Positions 51,779-64,000 of a DNA stretch of 64,000 nucleotides are shown here, one piece after another. How positions within the stretch are numbered: position 1 is the stretch's first letter; every line of letters starts with the position of its first letter. The position numbers and the translations under genes are program-made. The stretch spans positions 868,001-932,000 of the forward strand of contig NC_089431.1 in assembly GCF_026210795.1 (NCBI RefSeq), written 5' to 3'. Under the pieces are notes generated by a model. The model worked only from the letters and a program-made list of their open reading frames with translations. It was not told where the DNA came from and made no database searches. This DNA comes from Rhizophagus irregularis (taxonomy: Eukaryota > Glomeromycota > Glomeromycetes > Glomerales > Glomeraceae).

Positions 51779-54013
51779 ATGAGTTTTAATATCGGAAAAA
51801 AATTTTCAAAAAAATTCCTTAAAAATATAGAAAAATCTCATCGTTCGGTGACTAACGAAGAAGACATATACTTTACATATTCTTCACCAAATACAGTTAA
51901 AAATATGTCTAACAGTAAACCCAATAATAACACTGTAACCAGTATCGATAAAGTATCTACGGACTGTCCTATGGAAGAAGTAATAGCTACCTCTTCAACT
52001 CATGACCTTTCTCACAGCGAAATTGAACTCACATCACGTGACTCTTTAAAAAATGATACTCACACGCAAACACCAATCAACGATAATTTGACTAATATGG
52101 AAGAAGATCCCTCAGAACCTAACCCAGATAAAGGAAAATCACCGGAATCACAAACAGCCACACAAACAAACTTGCCAAATGCGATTCCAATGACCGTGCT
52201 AACTGATATTTTTACACAAACATCACAAGCTTCTAACAAAGCACACAAAGGATTTATTCCCAGAGATAGTTTTAAACCTGAACTCTCTAACAACGAAATC
52301 ATTAACTTACTAAAAACGGCATTTATCCGTGACAGTAACGCCTTTAAATTTGAATCTAATACAACTTCCACATACAAATATTTCACTATATACTTTAGAA
52401 CACGTGACTCGCTTAACTACTACATAGAAAAGAGTCCCAACAACCTTAAACAAGTTAAAATATACGAATTAACCAATGAAGCTATCAACACATTACTGGA
52501 TAAAAAATTCGCTGATTTGGACTCAGCAGTCATAAAAATCATGGACATACCTTATAATTACGACACAACAATGCTTATCAAACACCTCGCTATTAAAACC
52601 GGCAGCAACATCATAGACCAAAAAGAGCTCAAAAAGCCACCAAGAAAATTACCTAACCGCAACAATCGCGGACGCCCAATTTTCATCAAACCTGCATACA
52701 AACAACTAATCGTACGCTTCGATAAACAATCTGCCTATGACTATTTCATGAAAGAAAACTATTGGAGCCTAGAAATAGAAAATTTCGTAGTAAGAATTTT
52801 ACCAGGCAATCAAAACGATCCCGAATTTCAAAAACGCACCAGTAAATATTTTAAAATTACTGGACTACCGCTTAACACCACTGCTACGGATCTTGATCCA
52901 CTTATCAAACACATTTATGGACGTACTTGTACGTTTACACAAACTACTCGATACTCAACCATGAAAAATGCCTACATATACGTTTCACCAGAGAATTATC
53001 CTGATAACGCAACGGGAGGTGCATCATCACAATTCGCTAACCACACCATCTTCATCATCCCAGGGCACATATCAGCCAAAACATGCAACACTTGTGGATC
53101 ACCGTTACACATTTCTCAAAACTGTGACGATAAGAACTTCAAAACAACAAGTGACAACCGTAAACTCTATAACAAAAGATTCATTGATAGAAAAGAAGAA
53201 AAAATCACAATCCACGAAAACACCAGAAATAGATACAACCACGTGATTTCCCTTAACTCCAACAAAAATTCAAATTCATCTCAAACAAATAACAAACGCT
53301 CATCACCACAAACAGATAACCGCTATAAAAAACTACAACCTAATAATTTACAATACCCCCGTCAAACAAGACACCCGTACAACAAAACACACAACATAAA
53401 TGATATTAACAACTGGGACGAACCCTCCATGTCTACCCCCATAACCTGCATCAAAAATACGTCAAATGATGAGACAGACAAAAGAATTACGGAACTTGAA
53501 AAACAAGTCCAAAGTCTCCTAAAAAATATTAAATCTTTACAAGAAAGTAAAATTACAACGGATAAATCGATCGCGGACATCCATCACAACACTAACCTAA
53601 TGAACACATCACTCACGAAAGTGAACATACGACTAGACAAATACGACACAATCATTGAACATCTCACCACTAACATCAATTTACTTAGCAAGAAAGAAAT
53701 TTCATCCACCCAAGAACGTCCTCGCAAAATATCCAAAAAAGCTACACCATATGATCAAACTTCATATAGATCAACCAAATCCAAATATAACCTTAGAAAT
53801 AACAAAGAATACAACAATTCAGCCGATGATAGTGAATTCGTTCCGGCAACAGAAGATGACACTGACATCCCTGATGACAATGCTATGTCGGATGGTGCCG
53901 TCTTTGAAGGCATAATTGACAAAACACTAGACGAACCCGTGAAAAATGACACTTTCACCGTTAAATCTTATAACCCATTGAACCTCCTCCCGAGCTTCAA
54001 CGCGACACGTTAA
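51779..54013 (+). CDS. LINE ORF1 protein, RNA-binding with zinc knuckle
   Basis: From ATG 51779 (MSFNIGKKFSKKF) it runs 744 residues. Seen: a Ser/Thr/Asn-rich N-terminus; RRM-like strands around 170-390 (FKYFTIYFRTRDSLNYYIE; KQLIVRFDKQSAYDYF); one CCHC knuckle, CNTCGSPLHISQNC, at ~441-454; a disordered Asn/Arg-rich stretch; a coiled-coil segment ~555-640; and an acidic tail. It coats LINE RNA to form the transposition particle. An in-frame TTG lies upstream, but ATG 51779 is the more natural start. It looks intact. ORF2 begins ~115 bp after its stop. Confidence 0.85.
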   Translation: MSFNIGKKFSKKFLKNIEKSHRSVTNEEDIYFTYSSPNTVKNMSNSKPNNNTVTSIDKVSTDCPMEEVIATSSTHDLSHSEIELTSRDSLKNDTHTQTPINDNLTNMEEDPSEPNPDKGKSPESQTATQTNLPNAIPMTVLTDIFTQTSQASNKAHKGFIPRDSFKPELSNNEIINLLKTAFIRDSNAFKFESNTTSTYKYFTIYFRTRDSLNYYIEKSPNNLKQVKIYELTNEAINTLLDKKFADLDSAVIKIMDIPYNYDTTMLIKHLAIKTGSNIIDQKELKKPPRKLPNRNNRGRPIFIKPAYKQLIVRFDKQSAYDYFMKENYWSLEIENFVVRILPGNQNDPEFQKRTSKYFKITGLPLNTTATDLDPLIKHIYGRTCTFTQTTRYSTMKNAYIYVSPENYPDNATGGASSQFANHTIFIIPGHISAKTCNTCGSPLHISQNCDDKNFKTTSDNRKLYNKRFIDRKEEKITIHENTRNRYNHVISLNSNKNSNSSQTNNKRSSPQTDNRYKKLQPNNLQYPRQTRHPYNKTHNINDINNWDEPSMSTPITCIKNTSNDETDKRITELEKQVQSLLKNIKSLQESKITTDKSIADIHHNTNLMNTSLTKVNIRLDKYDTIIEHLTTNINLLSKKEISSTQERPRKISKKATPYDQTSYRSTKSKYNLRNNKEYNNSADDSEFVPATEDDTDIPDDNAMSDGAVFEGIIDKTLDEPVKNDTFTVKSYNPLNLLPSFNATR

Positions 54014-54128
54014 TTGTTGAAAATAACTCCTCAACAAATATTTGGACTCACTTACGATTTCTCCCTTTTTTGATTTTAACGTTTAAATTGTTTTCTACAC
54101 ATTGTTTTTATTAAAATTATTTTTTTTT

Positions 54129-57100
54129 ATGGAATACACCAATTTTACTAACATGGTTGGCGTCGAAAACCAACCTTCATTTCAAGTACCTATTAATTCT
54201 TTACCTTCTTCTTCAAAAAATATAGAAAAAACACAAAAAAATTCAAATAATCAAAATACCAAAAACAGATATAACAATAACAATAACAACGACAACAGTC
54301 ACCACAGCTCAGGATCTACATCATATACTCCTGATGTAAACGACGTACCTAACGAAGAACATATTACTAATTTACACGTCGTTAACACCGATAATAATTA
54401 TTTTATAGATTACCTCAAAATTGGAACCATCAATATTCAAGGGGGCTACAAAACCAAATTAATTGATATTATCAATTATTTTGATACACATAACTTTAAC
54501 ATCCTCAACCTAACAGAAACACAATATTGCCACAAACATGAAAATAACAAATTAGTCGAAAGACATCCTCATCCGACTAATAAAAATTTATCTATTTACA
54601 TAATTTTAGACGCTAATGGAGATAACAGGGGCTCTGGCGTAGGTATAATGCTTACTAGTACTTTATACCAACACGTCCATCAAATTCGTTTTCACAAAGG
54701 TCGCGTCTTAAATATCGAATTGGGCTTTAAACGTGACTATAAATTGAACATTACATGCCTTTATCTACCTGCGGGAAGAGACAAACATACCAATATTATT
54801 AAAAAAGAGTGCAACCAATTCATTGACCAACTATTTAGAACACAAAATACTAATGACGATAATCACAAATTTTACAACCTTATTATGGGGGATCTCAATT
54901 GCTACCCAAAAGAAAAAAATAATCTTAATCACCATATAATTCAGATGGCAAAATTAAAAGGCTTCAAAGACATGGCAAAATTCCATGCAGAAAACCAAAC
55001 TCCAGATATAACTAGAACCACACACAGAATAGATTATATATTTGGCAATAATAACATTTTAAACGCATCAATTCATACTTTTGCACAAAAAATCCCACCA
55101 TCACATTTCACTAGCGATCATAAAGCAGTGATTACTTTATTACAAAACGACCTTTTCAAACGCTCTCGACATCATCAAGGTAACAGACGAAATGAGCAAA
55201 AAGAGAAACCAAACTATTCACTAATGAATGATGATTTATGGGAAAATTACAAATCTCATTCGAAAACATATTTTAAACATCGTTTTCAATACATCGATTT
55301 AGATAATATTTCGACACAAGATGAATTGGACCATATTTGGAATATATTTGAACATAGTTTACATAACATCAAAAAGTCAACTATTCCTCAAAAGAAAATA
55401 ACACCCCAAGAACACCATCATTTATACCCTTTACACATTCGCCAATTGAACCGACACGTGATTACTTTATATAAAACGAAACAATTCCTAAATTTAAAAC
55501 ACATTTATATCAGGAATAAAATAGAAATACCAACAGACAAATCTTTGCTTGTCTCATCTATTCCCGACTCAATGTGGACTTCATATTTTAAAAACTGGAA
55601 AGTTCATCGTGATCATATACAAAAAATAGCACACTCAATGGATCACGATATAATATTAAATAATTTTATCACACAAGAAGATTTCTTTGCACAGAGAACA
55701 GAAATCTACAAATTATATAACCATTTAAAACTAAAAAGAAATGATGAATTATCACAATGGAAAACTGAACGTATTGATTATTTTATTAATCAAAGAAATT
55801 TTGATTTATCAACTAATCAAACAAAAATGATTAATTCAATACTTCAAAGAAAACCTAGAAAAATTACATTGGATCGATTAATTTTCAAAGATAATAATAA
55901 TGATACCATATTTACTAATAATCCACAAATTATACAAAAAGAAGCTATTAAACATTATCAAAATATAGGTAAACATGATAATCAATCGACGTACCGCTCT
56001 ATTGACGATTTACCTCTACCGTGGCGTACGATATATGATCCGGCCAACCACCATTCCAATAGTGATTGTTGGGATACGCTTCAACAACAAATTGATATTT
56101 CCGATGTATTAGCCATCTTAAAAAATTCTCCTACGAATAAAGCACCTGGTCCTTCTCAAATTACTTATGAAGACTTGAAGCACCTATATAAAGATGTCTT
56201 GATATTACTTACCCAGATCTTCAACTTATGTATCCATTTAGATACGATACCCACAAAATGGTGTGATGCTCTGCTATTCCCAATACCGAAACCACATGAC
56301 TGGGATAGTAAACTTACGAATACAAGACCTATCACCCTTTTGGAAACGACGAGAAAATTGATGGTCTCCGTTTTCTCTCAAAGATTAAATCAATCATTAG
56401 CGAAATACAACATCTTACAATTCAACAATCGTGCGGGTGTTTTGGGACAATCTTGTTTAGAACCACTGTTCCAAATACAGCATTCGATCGAACACGCACG
56501 TATTTATAAGAAACCACTATGGATTGCCATACAAGATTTATCAAAGGCTTATGATAGAGTCGATATTACATTATTACGATTAGCTCTGCAACGTATTAAA
56601 ATTCCGGAAAAGATAATTACTTTTTTCATTAATTTATTTTCTAACCGATATAACTCCATCATCCTACCTAATGGAAACCTAGCATCATATAAGGTCCTAC
56701 AGGGTATAGACCAAGGCGAAGTTGTTTCACCGCTTTTATGGAACATATATTACGACCCCCTGTTTTATCACATTAATCAACAATCACATCTTGCTTACAA
56801 ATGTGATACTACGAAAATTAAAAATATTTATCACAAAGACTCTGACATTATTCATAATTTTGAATTATCTTTGGTCAGATACCTCGATGACACCACCTGG
56901 TTTAGTCCTTCTCTAGAAATACTCGAAACTAAATTAGATATCGCACACTCATTTTATGAATTAGCAAAAATTAAAGTGAACATCGACAAATACAAAATCC
57001 TCACCAACCAACGATTAGGTAATGATAGAAAAACTGTACAACTCACCATCAATGGACAAAACACAGATGTTAACATTGTTTCTAAATATAAAGGCACAAG

Positions 57101-60100
57101 AATCTTAGGATTATATATCAACCCTTTAGATAGACACCAACAAACATTACTCAAAGCGCGCTCGATCATCATGAACCACGTGATCACAATGCGCCACAAA
57201 AAAATTGCACATTCTCACGCAATCTATATTATTAACAAAGTCATCTTCCCTAAGTTGGAGTATCTCTTCCAGCACACCATCCTAAATTATGCCCAAGTAC
57301 AGAAATTAGTTGTACCTATTAAAAAATTATTCAAAAAATTTTTTTCTTTACCACTTAATACGGCAGACAATATCATTTATAATAACATGTATCCACATAT
57401 TGATAATTTGATGGATTTACTAGTCAAATCACAATTAAATGCACTATCGGCTCTATTCAATACTGATATCCTAAGACCTATAGCGATCCAAAAATTGGAT
57501 ATATTAACTCACGAACTTTGGTATCCAGGTATACCTCGCGACATCAATAAATACATTGGAAAAATTTCCTCACCGAGTTATTTATCAAAGAGTCTAGCTT
57601 TACTAGAACAATATCAAATTCATTTGGACCCTACTATCAGTTATGGCATCACAGGAGGACATATACCAATAGTGGAATATCTTCCAAACTTATCTTCTAA
57701 TGATTACAAATCTTTACGAAACAAAAGGATCATGTACCTCAATCAACTTGTGTCCACAGATGGTAATTACCTTCTGACCTGGAACGAAGTGAAACGTCTA
57801 AATAACAACAATTTTAAAGGACCTAAACCTAAATGGTTTAAACTATTAGAAAATGATTTCACCCTAAGTAATTATCGTACTTTAACACACCCGCTTAACG
57901 ATAATTACACAATTCCAGCACGCTTACAACAAATCCCTGATCAATCCCTGGGTAATCACAAAAAACGTAATGAATGGACATATCATTGGGACGCTAGAAT
58001 ACAAAATTGTATTATTGGAAAAACATATATACAAGATACTGACACGTGTAATTCTATTACTACCATGGAACACTATTTACCTTTTAATAATGCTTCAATA
58101 TTAAATAATGTTACCCCGCAATCACCACGCTCTTTACCTTTAATTTTAATTCCTTGTTCAGGTTGCCATCTTAATGACCACAGTTTAATTCTACAAGACG
58201 CTCGTATTAAATGTTCAATTTCTATTCGTACGAATCGTCTTTCAACCTTTAACATTTTTAACCGTTTAAATCAAGAACATAAAAGATTCAAAAATCTTCC
58301 CCTATCTAAATATTATGTCAGCACCAAACCCTTATATCAAATTAGACATAGCGCACACAGCATTTATTTAGCTCAACATAATGTCAACACAGTAACTACC
58401 ACTATTATAACACCAGAACTACCATCTTTGCACAACCAAAATCATGTTCTTCAACAATTGTCGTCAGTAATAGACTTTGCCCTGTTATGTGACGACAAAA
58501 TTAAATTAACTTTAATAGACATAGCTTCAAAATTTCTTTCTCATACTAACTTTCAATTTTATTCAGATGGTTCTGTTTCAGATATAGGTACAATTAACAG
58601 TAAATCCGGATTCGGTTGGGTACAAACGAATCCCTTCTACCACAAATTTCATTTTTGGGTTCTACAATTTTTTTTCCTTCTTCTTTTAAAAGCGAAAGCT
58701 TTGCTATTTTGACAATTTTACTAGTTTTACCTCCCAACGCCACATGTGAAATATTTACCGACTCACAAAATTGTATAGATACTTTTAATCAACGTTTAGG
58801 CTCACCTATCATAAGTCTACGACGCAGGCTTAAACAAAACAACTTTTTAATATGGGACCTTATAATGTGGTTAATATCACAACACTCCCTTATTATCCAA
58901 CTGAGAAAAGTTAAAGGACATAGTAACGATAAGGCTAATGATCAAGCAGATGCCCTGGCTAAACGAGGCAGATATTCGCCCGACCCTATCATCATCAATC
59001 ACAAATTTTTTTTCCGAACTTCCCTAGCGCTGTTCAATTACAACCATATCAACGTAATTGATCGAAATTTACGCAAGTGGAGCAATATACCTATCCAGTC
59101 TAGAATTTTTAACATGGCTATGAATAACAGTTCACTGTCACCTATTAATTATCAAATCACATATGGCGACATTGACTGGACTTACACCAAACAATGGATC
59201 AATTCTAATCCTTTTGACATGCCCACGTCGTCTAAATTATCATCTATTCAATCGAACAAATTGAAGAAATCTACTTTTACATATCCAACAGGCAATATTT
59301 TACAACGCAATTATCCTAATCTTTATCCTTTCGGGCGTATTAATTGCACGGAATGTTCGATAGACGAAGACACCAACGCACATATTGGCTTATGTCCATC
59401 TCATCGTCAATCCATAACATCACTCCTTACAAAATTCAAAAAAAAACTGATCAATCTTATCAGAAAAGAACGCACTAGCAATATATCTTTTGATATCGAA
59501 TCAAGGATTAATAATTCTAATATGTTCAAAGTTTTTCCAGACATCTTAGACGCTGCTCGTCTACCTGATTCTTCAGATCAAATACGTATTCCACGAGAAC
59601 AACCATGGATTTTACTATTACATCATCTTATCCCACGAGACTTAGCTGTATTTTTTGATAACTACTTCAGCAATGCGGCGGATAGGTCGCGTTTCCTGCT
59701 AGAGTATGTTTCCGCTTTTACCTCGGAATTGAGAACTATTACCTGGTCACCACGTTCCCGCTCATTTAAAAAGTGGGAAAAAAGTTTAGATATTACTTTA
59801 AAGAAAAAGAAAAATTATCGCAAACACACGACTACTGCTTCCGGTCGGGCGTCTTCATCGACCACTGCTTTATCTTCTACCGTTGCCCGTAAGCGACGAA
59901 GTCAATATACTCGTTACTATCACAACAAAGTGTTACCTTACTTCAAACAAACAGTCAATTTTGATGTGTCCGCGTGTATACGTTGGACGACCTGTAATTT
60001 TTTACATAGTGGTTCATGGGAATCTTATAGAGATAATCTCTTATTTAATTTAGATAATTTCTCCCCGGTACAATCCTTTTTAGATTCACTTAGACCGCGT

Positions 60101-60109
60101 AATACTTAG
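54129..60109 (+). CDS. LINE ORF2: APE endonuclease, reverse transcriptase, RNase H (one frameshift)
   Basis: Seen in order: an Asn/Ser-rich leader; APE endonuclease (IGTINIQGG, LNLTETQYC, IMGDLNCYP, RIDYIFG, SDHKAVI); reverse transcriptase with NKAPGPSQITYEDL, PITLLETTRKLMVSVFSQRL, IAIQDLSKAYDRVD, GIDQGEVVSPLLWNIYYDPL and the catalytic VRYLDDTTW; then RNase H starting FYSDGS. Near 58620-58660 the frame changes by one step, and RNase H continues (KSESFAIL, IFTDSQNC, KVKGHSND, NDQADALAKRG) to 60109. A Cys/His cluster (CTECSIDEDTNAHIGLC) and a basic C-terminal domain follow. The shift would truncate RNase H but spare endonuclease and reverse transcriptase. Confidence 0.9.
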
Positions 60110-60318
60110 TTCAAAAGCCTTTACTTTGGTTATTAGGGATGTGATGTCGTGTTAGGGACTCCCCCGGATTCGTCAAAAGTACCAGAGTGGCGCTGTCCTC
60201 GGGCGGTTTGATTATAGCTTAGTATCAGATAGCGTTCGACATTTGTATTATCTTTTGTTCTTGTCTATCTTTCTATAATCTTGTTCACGTGGTTTTAAAA
60301 AAAAAAAAAAAAAAAAAA

Positions 60319-60335
60319 AATGAATAAATAAATGA
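60319..60335. repeat. LINE target-site duplication, 3' copy (17 bp)
   Basis: AATGAATAAATAAATGA directly follows the poly(A) tail. Its first two A cannot be told apart from the tail, so the tail/duplication border is uncertain by 2 bp. Confidence 0.85.
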
Positions 60336-61062
60336 AATAAATTTCATCATAGACCGTCATTGTCTACATTTTTAAAATAAAATAAAAAATAAAAAAAATA
60401 TCAATATAATCTTGCCGTAATGTATAAAAATGAAGGTGTTGATAAAGACGATCTTCAGTAACGATTAGCAAATACTCATTAATTTATTTACGACGATCCT
60501 GCGTACTGATAAGGTTGTGGCGTAGTACTTTTATCTGTCAATAATTTATATATTTCTAAAAAATATTTAATTATACAACAATGATCGATCTTCTTTTAAG
60601 TATAATTATAATCCATAATCCATTTTCCAATTAAATAAATAGAATACTGTCACATTACGGCCTAAATATATGCTTTAAAACTTGGTGACTTACCACCTCC
60701 TTTACTTCATTACGTGTAAACATAAGAATGAATGTATGAACAAAAGAGACAGAAGGTAGGTCTCAAATTTGATAGTAAAAATTTCCGACAAATTCAGTAA
60801 AATTCATGGGTAAATATGCAGGAGAAAAACAACACAATGATGCAGAAATATATTTTTAGAACGGACAGTTTTATTTATGGATCTTCCCATAGCCACAAAT
60901 GATTAATTATAGAAAATATATAATAAAAAGTCTCATTAAATTAGTTTCATTACGAGCAGTCCTTTTGTTGCTTTTTAAAAAAAGCATTAATGATAAATTT
61001 GCCCTCTAAATTTAATTATATTAAATATTGTTTAAGAAGAATACGTACTTTTTAAAGGTTTA
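60336..61062. other. Intergenic DNA upstream of the amino-acid permease
   Basis: AT-rich promoter region; no gene, no clear repeat. AGAAGAATACG..TTTTTAAAGG lies just before the permease start. Confidence 0.35.
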
Positions 61063-62807
61063 ATGTCTGGTTACGAGTTTTTCACTTCAGGTGCTCCAAG
61101 ACAAGCCGATGAATCAGCATGGAAATATCATTTACGAAAATTATTTACGACCAAATCTTTAGAAAGTTTTGAAATGGAAAAAGATACATCGGGTTTAAAA
61201 AGAACTTTGAGTGCATTCGATTTGATAATGATCGGTTTGGGGGGTATTATCGGCACTGGAATATTAATTATCACAGGTAAAAAATAAAACAGTGTTTTTT
61301 TTTGCTAAAAAACAAAAAACGATCAATTTAATTAATTTAATTAATTTCTAATTCTTTTTTTTAATTCCTTTTCTTATAGGACAAGCTGCAGCTACAAAAG
61401 CAGGACCAGCTGTAGTAATTTCATTTATAATTTCGGGAATTGCAGCTAGTTTCGCGGCATTATGTTATTCGGAGTTGTCGTCAATGATTCCGGTGGCCGG
61501 CTCTGCGTATACGTATGTTTATGCGACATTAGGTGAACTCGCCGCATGGATTATTGGCTGGAGTTTAATTTTAGAATACGCAGTTGGTGCTTCGACAATT
61601 GCTGTTGGATGGTCAGGATATTTCGTTAATTTTTTTGATCATTTTGGAATAAAACTTTCACCATCATGGACGAGTGCACCACTAGTTTTTGATCATTCTA
61701 CAGGATATTTACTACGAATCCCCGGTGCTTATATCAATTTACCGGCGTTTTTGTTAATTTTATTTCTTACAATTATATTGATATTGGGTATTAAGGAATC
61801 TGCAACTGTAAACAACATAGCCGTTACATTAAAAGTTTTTGTTATATTATTATTTGTTATAGTGGGAATAACTAAGATTAATCCAAAAAATTACGATCCT
61901 TTCATTCCTCAAAATGAGGGATCATTCTCAGAATTCGGCATAACTGGAATATTATCAGCTTCAAGTGTTGTATTTTTTGCTTATATTGGATTTGATTCTA
62001 TATCTACTGCTGCTCAAGAAGCTAAAAATCCACAAAGAGATTTACCTATTGGAATCATTGTGAGTTTAATCATCTGTACTATTTTATACGTGGCAGTTTG
62101 CGTTGTCTTAACAGGGATTGTTCATTATCCCGAGTTGAATGATCCAGCTCCCGTAACTGTTGCGATTAATGCGATGGGAATGAGTTGGTTAGGAGTTATT
62201 GTAGATTTTGGTGCTCTCGCTGGATTATTATCTGGTATACTTGTTTTTCTCATGGGACAAACACGTATTTTTTATGCAATGGCAAAGTAAGTTCTCATGT
62301 TACGTGACCTTTTTTTGCAATTTATAAACTCACATTCCTTAATCTTTTTCTTTTGAATTTTTTTTTATTTTTTTTAGGGATGGATTATTCTTCCCGACAA
62401 TTGCATCAAAGATTCATCCAAAGTATAAAACGCCGCACATTTCAACGGCTGTCACAGGAGTAATCTGTGCAATTATATCATCTCTTCTTCCGATAGGGGT
62501 ACTAGCAGAATTAACATCAGTTGGCACTTTATTAGCATTCCTTTTAGTAAATATTGGAGTTTTGGTATTAAGAATTACAGCTCCTAATGCACCAAGAAAA
62601 TTTAAAGTTCCGGGAGGACCTTATTTGATTCCTATTATAGGAGCTTTATTAGATTTATTATTATTGTTTACTGCTACTACTGCTAGTTTAATAAGATTAC
62701 TTGTTTGGATGTTAATCGGGTTGGTTATTTATTTCCTTTACGGTAGATCACATTCGGTCGCTAATAATAGTAATCAATATATGAAAAATAAAGAATTAAA
62801 TGGATGA
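61063..62807 (+). CDS. Amino-acid permease (APC superfamily, cationic-amino-acid-transporter-like)
   Basis: Three exons (61063-61276, 61380-62286, 62378-62807), agreeing phases, 516 residues. Seen: TSGLKRTLSAFDLIMIGLGG with IIGTGIL in TM1 (the APC substrate-site GxG motif), ALCYSELSSMIPVAGSAYTY, ELAAWIIGWSLILEYAVGAS, VVFFAYIGFDSISTAAQEAKNPQRDLP in TM6 and the loop after it, GQTRIFYAMAKDGLFFP, and a C-terminus APRKFKVPGGPYLIPIIGAL ending MLIGLVIYFLYGRSHS. These are hallmarks of the CAT/YfnA group of APC carriers, probably at the plasma membrane or vacuole. Which amino acid is carried is unknown. About 12 membrane segments are expected. Confidence 0.92.
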
Positions 62808-63132
62808 AATAGAAATATTTTTTAATTTATTTTAACATTATGTAATTCCATGTAATAATGAAATATCAAATAAATTTTATAACTGAGAATGATATTGAAA
62901 ACGGGAAAATGTTTTCGAATGAATTATGATGATACTCCAAAACGCGTAATTTAATGATTCATTTTATAATTACCTTATAATCTAAAATACAATCGTTTTT
63001 TAACAAATAAACAAAGTCAGTTCTAACCAAGAAATAATAAAATAAAAGTAGTTCTCAAATTATTACATAAAAAAAAAATATATATATATATTATTAATAT
63101 AATAAAACATTAAATATAAAAATTAATTAAAT
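62808..63132. other. Convergent intergenic DNA
   Basis: 3' flanks of the permease (plus) and the LRR protein (minus), with a short AT dinucleotide run (TATATATATAT) at about 63079-63090. No gene is seen. Confidence 0.35.
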
Positions 63133-64000
63133 TTATTTTTTCCAATCTACGCCATACCATCCTTCTTCGCCATTCTCCCAATCCCATTGTTCAAAAGTGC
63201 GATCCACGATCGGTTCTTCAACCCATTCTTCGCCCCAATATCTCAAATTCCAAAATGTAGGATATTTTCTATCTTCTTTATAAACATAATCAACCCGATT
63301 AATAATTGAACGTGCTTTTCTCAATCCTTCACTAGTTACTTGTGAAGGTGATGCATAACTAACATCTAAATGTTGTAAACTATCACCTAAATATTCAGTT
63401 ATAACGCAAAGGTGATTATCACTTATTAAATAACAATCTGGCATATGTAAACTTCTTAATCTAGCTTTACAGTTCTCTAACCCAATTGCAAGTTCGTTTG
63501 CGGAAAAATGCCAATCCGCATTAATTATTAAATGTTCTAAGGTAGGTGGAAGAGCGTGAAAGAAATTTTCTAATAAACTATCAATACGAAGAATGCTTCC
63601 AAAAATTTCTAACTTATTAAGATATCTACTAAAACTTAATAAAGTTAATAAATATGGTAGGTCAGGCCTTTGAACATCTAATGCCAAATCTACAAGGTTC
63701 GGACAATATTTTGTGATTAAATCGATTACTATATTTGGATTATACACATCTTTAATTTCTATTGGTCCTAAATATATTGTAGATAAAGTTGATCCTGCAT
63801 TTTTTATTAAAGCTGCTAAAACATCATCCCTAACAGTAGACTTTTTAAAATTAAGTTTTTCTAACCGATTTAATGAACTAGAAACAAATGGTTCCATTAT
63901 ATTCTCAAGACTTGAACATTCTTCGAATGTTAAAGTCACTAATTTTTTCGATTCTGCCAAAGGTGCTAATGTAACACATTCTATAAAATCTACCTTAAAG
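63133..64000 (-). CDS. LRR protein, probable F-box family (C-terminal part, runs off the window)
   Basis: The frame is open to the window edge (at least 289 residues visible). LRR-like repeats recur (LVTLTFEECSSLENI, LEKLNFKKSTVRDDVLAALI, LVDLALDVQRPDLPYL, LRSLHMPDCYLISDNHL, LQHLDVSYASPSQVTSEGL), ending in a Trp-rich acidic tail (WNLRYWGEEWVEE, WDWENGEEGW). This matches the C-terminal half of Glomeromycotina F-box/LRR proteins; the F-box itself would lie beyond 64000. Unlike the two other F-box genes here, it has few low-complexity runs. Confidence 0.75.
   Translation of the reverse strand, partial: FKVDFIECVTLAPLAESKKLVTLTFEECSSLENIMEPFVSSSLNRLEKLNFKKSTVRDDVLAALIKNAGSTLSTIYLGPIEIKDVYNPNIVIDLITKYCPNLVDLALDVQRPDLPYLLTLLSFSRYLNKLEIFGSILRIDSLLENFFHALPPTLEHLIINADWHFSANELAIGLENCKARLRSLHMPDCYLISDNHLCVITEYLGDSLQHLDVSYASPSQVTSEGLRKARSIINRVDYVYKEDRKYPTFWNLRYWGEEWVEEPIVDRTFEQWDWENGEEGWYGVDWKK

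Larger units (their letters stand above)
51645..60318 (+). mobile_element. Nearly full-length LINE (I/Tad-like, APE endonuclease plus RNase H)
   Basis: An ~8.67-kb non-LTR retrotransposon with a 5' UTR, ORF1 with zinc knuckle, ORF2 with APE endonuclease, reverse transcriptase and RNase H, a ~190-bp 3' UTR and a poly(A) tail of about 24 A (to ~60318). It is bounded by perfect 17-bp duplications. An RNase H domain after the reverse transcriptase places it in the I superfamily (Tad1/I-like); the clade is inference. Identical duplications, a long A tail and only one frame change in ~2000 codons indicate a recent insertion. Confidence 0.93.

Overview
The window is AT-rich nuclear DNA of a eukaryote with short introns (about 70-130 nt, GTAAGT/GTATGT donors). 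It carries several divergent F-box proteins, a fungal-type Epl1, ALG12, and dense mobile DNA. Taken together this fits an arbuscular mycorrhizal fungus (Glomeromycotina, Rhizophagus-like). That assignment is inference; no rRNA or marker gene is present.

Layout. 1-6300: a fossil virus-like element with a Polinton-type integrase on one strand, a Gag-like plus retropepsin block on the other, and small ORFs packed on alternating strands; no reverse transcriptase is seen. 6301-14980: repeat country, with ~110-bp tandem repeats, a fold-back, a 2.75-kb CACTA-ended element filled with a ~135-bp two-hairpin array, a TTAA MITE, an 8-bp-TSD element with a Tc1 nested in it, and a TAA-TSD MITE, all set among decayed coding scraps. 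16223-20061: two tandem paralogous multi-pass membrane proteins that share both membrane modules but have unrelated central regions. 20536-23080: non-genic, with exon-like scraps. 23149-29422 (all minus): F-box protein, MFS transporter (one apparent frameshift), second F-box protein. 31953-39463 (plus): ALG12 mannosyltransferase (8 exons) and Enhancer-of-polycomb-like EPL1 (10 exons). 40830-51263: CFA-type methyltransferase (minus), DUF1365 protein (plus), an unrecognised nuclear-looking protein (minus) and a COG2907-like FAD oxidoreductase (plus). 51628-60335: a nearly intact 8.7-kb LINE with 17-bp target duplications. 61063-62807: amino-acid permease. 63133 to the edge: C-terminal part of an LRR/F-box-type protein.

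How genes may work together. The FAD oxidase, DUF1365 and cyclopropane-synthase-type methyltransferase are the three domains fused in one polypeptide in plant cyclopropane fatty-acid synthases. Here they are three separate genes within 10.5 kb, suggesting one lipid-modification pathway. ALG12 and EPL1 are core housekeeping genes. The F-box genes belong to the expanded family typical of these fungi.

Most striking structure: the hairpin array at 8050-9696, where both stems are kept by paired (compensatory) changes between units; next, the integrase/Gag/protease fossil without reverse transcriptase.
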